A stretch of 64,000 nt of DNA from Alphaproteobacteria bacterium (GTDB lineage Bacteria > Pseudomonadota > Alphaproteobacteria > RF32 > CAG-239). This document shows positions 59,033-64,000 of the stretch, piece after piece. The stretch is from contig JAHHRI010000002.1 in the NCBI GenBank assembly GCA_020025875.1, positions 9,378 through 73,377 of the forward strand, read 5' to 3'. Position 1 is the first letter of the stretch, and each line of letters opens with the position of its first letter. The position numbers and the translations under genes were made by a program. The notes beneath the pieces are model-generated. The model was not told where the DNA came from. It did not search any database and saw only the letters and a program-made list of their open reading frames with translations.

Positions 59033-59156
59033 GTGGGGAGAATGTCCATGTTGCCAAGACGAAAAAAAGCCCGATAAATGCGGCGCGATAAAGACGGGAA
59101 AGGAGCCCCGAGGCTCCTTTCGGTAAAAGCACGCCAACGGCAACCCCGATAGCAGG

Positions 59157-60635
59157 TTATCCGTTCAGGTTGACAATGCCGCGCGAGAAGGCATAGATTG
59201 CCCATACGGCAACGATTGCCATCAAGCAGGCAAGAATGGCTTCGCCTAAAGAAAACACCTTTTGCTCCGGTGCCGATTGCTTTCTTGCCCAAACAAAGAC
59301 AGGAATGCCGATCGTCATGAAGATAACGGCCATCAGTAAGTAGTTGAGGCCGGCGGCGTAGATCAGCCATAGGGCATAGACCGAACCAATCAAAGAGGAA
59401 AGCAAAGCGGTGGAACGCTTGATATAAGTATTGTTCGGATATTCGCCGTCTTCGCAGAGTTTCCACAAATAGGCGCAACTGGAAAAATAGGCCGGCAGCA
59501 CCATGACGCTGGTGATGCTGAGCATGGTATTCCATGCGTTGTTCGAAAAATAGACAAGCAAGATCATTGCCTGCATTAAAGCACTGGTTACCCACAAAGA
59601 AACCGAAGGTGCCTGATGTTCGTTTTCTTTGGCAAACTCTTTCGGAAACGTTCCGTTTTCTGCCGCGGCCTGTGGAATCTGCGCGGTAATCATGGTCCAT
59701 GCGAGCCAGCTGGTCAGAACGGAAATAAGCAAGCCGATGTTCATCAGCCAAGCGCCGGAGCGACCAATGACTTTTTCCAAAACGCCGGCGGTGGACGGGT
59801 TGGGAATGGCAGCCAATTCGGCCTGACTCATATAGCCGAACGGCAGCAGCGAGAGTATGATGTAAATACTCAGACAGCCGATAAAGCCGAGCAGAGTGGC
59901 TCTGCCGACGGTTTGAGGCGTTTTGGCGTGTTTGGACATAACGACGGCGCCTTCAATGCCGATAAAAGCCCACAAAGTGACCAACATGGTGCTTTTGATT
60001 TGTTTGCTGAGACCGCCGAGAGATTGAGTGTTTTCGCCCCAGAAGTTGAAGTCGAAACGATCAATATGAAAAACGAACGCCACGATGATGATAAACAAAA
60101 CCAGCGGGACAATTTTGGCAACGGTGCCGATGGTGTTGACCAACGTGGCCTGTTTGATGCCGCGCAGAACCAAATAATTGAAGCCCCAAATGAGAACGGA
60201 GCCGCCAATAATGGAGGCAAGGTTGTTGCCGCCGGCAAAATAGGGCGGAAAAAAGTAGTTGAGCGCATCCATGGTAATAACCGCATAACCGACGTTGCCG
60301 CTGATTTGGCAGAGCCAGTATGACCAACCGATGGTAAAACCCACATAAGGGCCGAAGCCCTCACGGCTGTACATATAGATACCGGCGGTGAGATCGGGTT
60401 TGACAACCGACAAAGTGCGGAATGTGTTGGCGATGAAATAAACACCGAAACCGGTGATTACCCATGAGAGTAGAACCGCTCCGGCAGATGCGCCGGCTGC
60501 CATGTTTTGAGGTAGGGAATAGATACCGCCGCCGATCATTGAACTGACGACGATTGCTGCCAATGCCAGCACACCGAGTCCGCTGTTGGTTGCCGTCGGT
60601 GTTGCCGCAGTGGAAGGTTTGATTTTTTCAGTCAT
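59157..60635 (-). CDS. aaxC: Arginine/agmatine antiporter, AaxC/ArcD type (APC family)
   Basis: 492 residues with twelve hydrophobic segments. The APC start is ALAAIVVSSMIGGGIYSLPQNMA, whose SMIGGGIY segment binds the substrate carboxylate in AdiC-like carriers. IGWSYWLCQISGNVGYAV and LWAFIGIEGAVVMSKHAKTPQTVGRAT are typical of basic amino-acid antiporters (ArcD, AaxC, LysP group). It is expected to bring arginine in and send agmatine out across the inner membrane. It follows the decarboxylase by 141 bases on the same strand. The alternative, arginine/ornithine exchange, is less likely given that partner. Confidence 0.88.
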   Translation of the reverse strand: MTEKIKPSTAATPTATNSGLGVLALAAIVVSSMIGGGIYSLPQNMAAGASAGAVLLSWVITGFGVYFIANTFRTLSVVKPDLTAGIYMYSREGFGPYVGFTIGWSYWLCQISGNVGYAVITMDALNYFFPPYFAGGNNLASIIGGSVLIWGFNYLVLRGIKQATLVNTIGTVAKIVPLVLFIIIVAFVFHIDRFDFNFWGENTQSLGGLSKQIKSTMLVTLWAFIGIEGAVVMSKHAKTPQTVGRATLLGFIGCLSIYIILSLLPFGYMSQAELAAIPNPSTAGVLEKVIGRSGAWLMNIGLLISVLTSWLAWTMITAQIPQAAAENGTFPKEFAKENEHQAPSVSLWVTSALMQAMILLVYFSNNAWNTMLSITSVMVLPAYFSSCAYLWKLCEDGEYPNNTYIKRSTALLSSLIGSVYALWLIYAAGLNYLLMAVIFMTIGIPVFVWARKQSAPEQKVFSLGEAILACLMAIVAVWAIYAFSRGIVNLNG

Positions 60636-60676
60636 TGTTTCATCCTTTGATCAAATTGTTTTTTTATTTGCGAAAG

Positions 60677-60712
60677 GAGGCGAAGCAATCGTTTTTTGGA
60701 TTGTTCCGCCTC
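60677..60712 (-). promoter_or_regulatory. Stem-loop between the decarboxylase and antiporter genes
   Basis: GAGGCG and CAATC pair with GATTG and CGCCTC, with a three-base internal loop on each side and an eight-base apical loop. The T-run is in the loop, not after the stem, so it is not a normal terminator. It may adjust antiporter expression or mRNA stability. The ribosome binding site of the antiporter (AAAGGATG region) lies downstream of it. Confidence 0.4.
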
Positions 60713-60776
60713 ACGTTCGGCATCGGCTTCTCAAAACAACCGAGATGAGCTGTTCGGCTGTCTTCATCGAGGCCGA

Positions 60777-61358
60777 TTATACCTTGGCCGGGTCTGCATG
60801 TTCAAAATTGAGGAAGCCAAGGCATGTCAGGCAGTAGCCAAACTGCTGCGTGATGTTGATGTAGTTGTGGAAAAGTTGAAATTCGCTGTGTTTGTGGACA
60901 CCGCGAATTTCCAGTTCGTGGTTAAGCGAGCGGTTCAGCCACATTTCGCAATGTGTTTTGGCGATGTCGTCGTCAATATAGGTGTCAAAATATTCAACAT
61001 ATTCCGCTGCCCAGCCGCCGATCAACTCGCCTTTGTCGTCTTTGCCCCAGCAAATGCCGACACCGGTGGCAATGGCTTTGTGTTGGTCTCGGTTGGCACC
61101 GTTACCTGCCATAATCACTTCTAACACGGCACCGTGCTTAAATTGGTTGACGACTTTGTCGACGGGTACAATGTTGCCGAACAGTTCTTTCGGCAGGACA
61201 GATGTGTAGGGAACAACGTTAAAGTTTTCGATTTTGGCTTCCATCAATGCGGAATCGTAACAAAAAGTTTCAAACGGTTGCGGGGGAATGCCCTCGTCCG
61301 CCTGTCCGGCGCCGCCGGTCTGAAATGCCAATGTTGGGTAACGAACACCTTCGATCAT
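60777..61358 (-). CDS. aaxB: Pyruvoyl-dependent arginine decarboxylase AaxB
   Basis: 193 residues. The sequence closely follows the chlamydial enzyme as I remember it: [11 protein letters not shown] near the start, [71 protein letters not shown] and [13 protein letters not shown]. Self-cleavage in this family occurs between Thr52 and Ser53 (VVPYT|SVLP), Ser53 becoming the pyruvoyl cofactor; both residues are at exactly these positions here. It turns arginine into agmatine and CO2, using up a proton. AGGAGAAATACT precedes ATG. Divergent from the porin. Confidence 0.95.
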   Translation of the reverse strand: MIEGVRYPTLAFQTGGAGQADEGIPPQPFETFCYDSALMEAKIENFNVVPYTSVLPKELFGNIVPVDKVVNQFKHGAVLEVIMAGNGANRDQHKAIATGVGICWGKDDKGELIGGWAAEYVEYFDTYIDDDIAKTHCEMWLNRSLNHELEIRGVHKHSEFQLFHNYINITQQFGYCLTCLGFLNFEHADPAKV

Positions 61359-61533
61359 AGTATTTCTCCTTATAAAAATTGTTTTTGAATTTTACAGCCT
61401 ATGAGGTAATCAGCAGCATATTGTTTTCAAGCACGGTTTATACTAAAGATATAAAAACGAAACTTTGCCCTTTATTTTTGATTTTCCGTATATAAATAAA
61501 AAAGCATTGATAATTGCAAAGGAGAGGAAAGCT

Positions 61534-62760
61534 ATGAAAATGCCATATTATTTACTGGTCGGAAGTGTGCTCGGCAGTTTTTTTGCAGTCACCGCAGATG
61601 CCGTGGCCGACAGCGGTTCTTTGCCGCAAGAAGAGGCAAACAAGATAAACGACACATATCACCGACGCCGTTTTACTTTTAGTGATCTCGGCAAAGATTA
61701 TGATGATTTTAAAAATTATTTGAATAAGGAATATGGGTTTGACTATTCGGTTGATGTTTCTTATATGCCGCAGCGAGGGGCGCCGAGCGGGCGGAAAACG
61801 GCATATCAGACGCTGATTTATCCAAGCTTTAGCTGGACGACGTTTGATAATGAATATGGAACGGGAACACTTAATTTTGCCTATACGGTTGCTCGTTACG
61901 GCGGTTCGCAGGCAGCGGTTATCGGCAACAATATCGGTGTGGTGACAGAGATCAACGACTATGACGATGTGTCCAACTCTTTTGACGAATTATATTACAG
62001 TTATCAGTTGGGAGGCGATTGGAGCTGGTTGACAATGGCCGCCGGACAATTTCCGCTTTATAATTTTGACGGAACGGCTTACGATGCCAACCAGCAGGTC
62101 AACTTTATCAACTATGCTTTGTCTCAAAATGCCAGTTCAACCTATTCGATAGCCGGTGTCGGCGCTTATTTGCAGATGGCGCCCAATTCGGAATGGACAT
62201 TTGCCGTCGGTGCTCAAGATGCCACCAATGTTGATGGCATCAGCGTGCGAGTGAACGATCTTGACGATAAGCATTATACAACGTTTGGCTATATTGCCTA
62301 TAGCCCGACAATTAAAGGTTTGGGCGCGGGGCAATATTCGGTTTTGCTGTATAACCAGCCATGGGTGGAAGAACAACCGCAGACAACCAACGGTTGGTCA
62401 ATCAATCTCAGCCAAGACATCGGAGATAAGTTGACGGTGTTCGGACGGGTAAACGGTGTTTCCGGTTCGGTTGCCGAGATCAATCAGTCGTGGGTGTTGG
62501 GCATGGTCTATAACAATCCGTTGGATCGCAATCCCTTGGACCAGATAGGACTGGCCTTTGCCTACAACAAAATTGACGAAAGTGCGGTTGGTGAAGAGCT
62601 TTCGCATGACAGCGAAAAAGTGTTGGAGGCCTATTGGGCATGGGGTATTTCCAAATGGATGACGATTACTCCGGATATTCAGTTATATATTGATCCGGCG
62701 TTAAACCCTAAGTCTGACTACGGAACGGTGTTTAGTCTACGCGCGAGCTTCTTTTTCTAA
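61534..62760 (+). CDS. aaxA: Outer-membrane porin, AaxA/OprB type
   Basis: 408 residues from the ATG after AAAGGAGAGG; a frame extension upstream is rejected. Signal peptide MKMPYYLLVGSVLGSFFAVTADA. The mature barrel has LNKEYGFDYSVDVSYMPQRGAPSG, a conserved opening for carbohydrate-selective OprB-like porins, and alternating strands such as GTGTLNFAYTVARYGG and SWLTMAAGQFPLYNFDGTAYD. It ends in SLRASFFF, a typical barrel end. In Chlamydia AaxA raises arginine entry to the periplasm. Here it is divergent from aaxB across 175 bases, so a shared regulatory region is likely. Assignment to AaxA rests on neighbourhood plus fold. Confidence 0.82.
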   Translation: MKMPYYLLVGSVLGSFFAVTADAVADSGSLPQEEANKINDTYHRRRFTFSDLGKDYDDFKNYLNKEYGFDYSVDVSYMPQRGAPSGRKTAYQTLIYPSFSWTTFDNEYGTGTLNFAYTVARYGGSQAAVIGNNIGVVTEINDYDDVSNSFDELYYSYQLGGDWSWLTMAAGQFPLYNFDGTAYDANQQVNFINYALSQNASSTYSIAGVGAYLQMAPNSEWTFAVGAQDATNVDGISVRVNDLDDKHYTTFGYIAYSPTIKGLGAGQYSVLLYNQPWVEEQPQTTNGWSINLSQDIGDKLTVFGRVNGVSGSVAEINQSWVLGMVYNNPLDRNPLDQIGLAFAYNKIDESAVGEELSHDSEKVLEAYWAWGISKWMTITPDIQLYIDPALNPKSDYGTVFSLRASFFF

Positions 62761-62774
62761 AGGTGGATTGATAG

Positions 62775-62807
62775 ACGACAAAACCCCGTTTTACGGGGTT
62801 TTGTCGT
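62775..62807. terminator. Symmetric hairpin between the porin and hydrolase genes
   Basis: A perfect 15-bp inverted repeat (ACGACAAAACCCCGT with its complement) over a TTT loop separates two converging genes. It lacks a long T-run, but the GC core and convergent setting make it a probable two-way terminator. Confidence 0.75.
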
Positions 62808-62813
62808 GATTGC

Positions 62814-63830
62814 TCATATCTCCCTTGTGGCGTTGTGCCGTCGGACAATGGTGTTGTCGACGGGAGAGGCCGCCAGCATTTTGCTATTGTTTTTTTGCAG
62901 CAACTGTTGTGCCATGAGGTTGTCCGGATTGCGTCCGTTATATAAAATCTGCATGATTTTTTGCGCTTTGGCGAGGGGAATCACTTGATGACCGTTTGTT
63001 TGCGGAGCGATCAGCTTTTGTCTTTCCAGCTCTTGCTTAATGGCTTTTTGTGCTATTTCTTTGGTTTTGATGATAATCCCCGTTCCTTTTTTCAGGTTCC
63101 ATTCTCCATCGTTGTTAAAACTGCGTACTTTGCCGTTGCCGATGTAGGTGGTGGCATGGTAAAGACCGCCGCCGCGCGGTGTCATGACAATGTCGCCGGC
63201 GTCCAGTTCTCGGATGTTGAAGCGGCCTGATTTGATGCAGTCGTCAAACCCTTTCTGCCGCAGATGGTTGACAAAACGGCGACATTCGACGGCATTGAAG
63301 CCTTCGCTGTCATATTCGGGCAGAACATTGTTGAGATCGCCGCAGGCATTGGCATCTATTAAGGCGCGGTTGATGGCCGTAACGCAATAGTTGTTGCGTC
63401 CGGAAAGATGACCGTTGCGATAAACAATATCAAAAAAGTTTTTTTTGACATATTTTGTTTTTTGTCCGTTCCGAGTTGCCGTTTTCAGGGCTTTAAGGTG
63501 TTTGGCGGAAGCGGCAAGAAATTCGTCGATCAACCAATTTGCCCGATCGGCAACTTCGTTGTCAATGTCAATCATAATCATTCTGCTGTATCCCGAAGGG
63601 GAGGATAACTGTTTGCGCTGTTCCAAAGCCGCCCGTCTTTCGGCAATGTTGATTTTTATTTTTTTGCCGTTGTCGTTTCTTTCGCCGTGCGTTTGTCCGT
63701 TAAGCGACGTCGGGGTTGCCGCAATGGCGCCGATTACCGAAAGTCCGAACAAATAGCGGCGGATTTTATAGGCGGCCTTACGCATTCTGATTTTTAAAAT
63801 TTTAATTGTTTTTTTCTTTTCCGGAGACAT
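62814..63830 (-). CDS. Secreted NlpC/P60- or CHAP-like cysteine hydrolase
   Basis: 338 residues from ATG at 63830; an upstream TTG is possible but poorer. A long basic stretch precedes a signal-like helix (LFGLSVIGAIAATP). The candidate catalytic domain (about 140-245) has GRNNYCVTAINRAL (Cys149) and, 76 residues on, GDIVMTPRGGGLYHATTYIGNGKVRSF (His225), then FNNDGEW. The Cys-helix and G-D-(I/V)...H-x2-(I/V)(Y)IG layout matches papain-like NlpC/P60 and CHAP amidases. The last 85 residues are Gln/Lys/Asn-rich, a possible binding or export tail. It may cut peptidoglycan stem peptides or act outside the cell. Last complete gene of the window. Confidence 0.7.
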   Translation of the reverse strand: MSPEKKKTIKILKIRMRKAAYKIRRYLFGLSVIGAIAATPTSLNGQTHGERNDNGKKIKINIAERRAALEQRKQLSSPSGYSRMIMIDIDNEVADRANWLIDEFLAASAKHLKALKTATRNGQKTKYVKKNFFDIVYRNGHLSGRNNYCVTAINRALIDANACGDLNNVLPEYDSEGFNAVECRRFVNHLRQKGFDDCIKSGRFNIRELDAGDIVMTPRGGGLYHATTYIGNGKVRSFNNDGEWNLKKGTGIIIKTKEIAQKAIKQELERQKLIAPQTNGHQVIPLAKAQKIMQILYNGRNPDNLMAQQLLQKNNSKMLAASPVDNTIVRRHNATREI

Positions 63831-64000
63831 TTTTTCTGCTTCATTATGAGTTTGATTCTTATTTTTGTACAAATCATAGCTTTTTTGGGGACAAAAGTCA
63901 CGAAAAAAGTGATCACAGCATCGTTTTTTTTGCTTTACATTTTAAGCGATTTAAAGGTAAATAGAAAAAGCTGAATAATGAAATGTTGAAGATACGATAT

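Overview
The window reads as one chromosome segment of a host-associated, probably fermentative or microaerophilic alphaproteobacterium. The alphaproteobacterial signs are a maf-rng-yacG block next to a single-cysteine DksA, a small membrane protein (DUF6476-like) divergent from rluD-rpoH, an FtsZ ending in IPSFLRRR, and Rng/YacG pairing. A full-length pyruvate:ferredoxin oxidoreductase and an arginine-decarboxylase acid-resistance set suggest an anaerobic, acid-stressed niche such as a gut. A lineage like the gut RF32-type Alphaproteobacteria would fit, but that is inference; GC content and phylogeny were not computed.

Layout. 1-5.5 kb: tail of an aldo/keto reductase, a lipoprotein, then a tightly coupled murF-nrdR-nusB-def-fmt operon. 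5.7-12.3 kb: envelope genes (FadL-type porin, the acyltransferase/acyl-ACP synthetase Aas, an OmpA-type lipoprotein, a small beta-barrel, an orphan prepilin). 12.4-15 kb: dksA-maf-rng-yacG, ending in a tandem duplication that copies the yacG 3' end and its terminator. 15.1-23.4 kb (minus strand): a compacted division/cell-wall cluster mraY-ftsW-murG-murB-ftsQ-ftsA-ftsZ that lacks murD, murC and ddl. 23.5-29.2 kb: a complete RND tripartite efflux operon. 29.2-32.9 kb: small lipoprotein, GST-like protein, xseB-ispA-solute-binding protein, and an ArsR regulator.

33.1-40.5 kb (minus strand) is the least explained part: an operon ending in a VirD4/TraG-type type IV secretion coupling ATPase. It is preceded by two paralogous membrane proteins, a 597-residue Q/K-rich protein and a 304-residue acidic protein, none of which I recognise, and no VirB-type channel genes or relaxase are in the window. 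This is the best candidate for an undescribed system. 40.5-44.2 kb: rluD, rpoH, a degenerate GGDEF protein, an N6-adenine methyltransferase and a lipoprotein. 44.4-52.2 kb: nifJ, nagA-nagB, a shortened mtaB and ftsY. 52.3-53.7 kb: an orphan membrane protein with a palindromic promoter and a leader that can fold in two exclusive ways. 53.8-58.2 kb (minus strand): mutY, tRNA-Leu(CAG), uppP, an M23 peptidase and xseA.

59.1-62.8 kb holds a complete AaxA-AaxB-AaxC-like arginine/agmatine exchange system (OprB-type porin, pyruvoyl arginine decarboxylase, APC antiporter), best known from Chlamydia. The window ends with a secreted NlpC/P60- or CHAP-like cysteine hydrolase. Many transcription units end in symmetric A-tract/stem/T-tract hairpins that can serve both strands.
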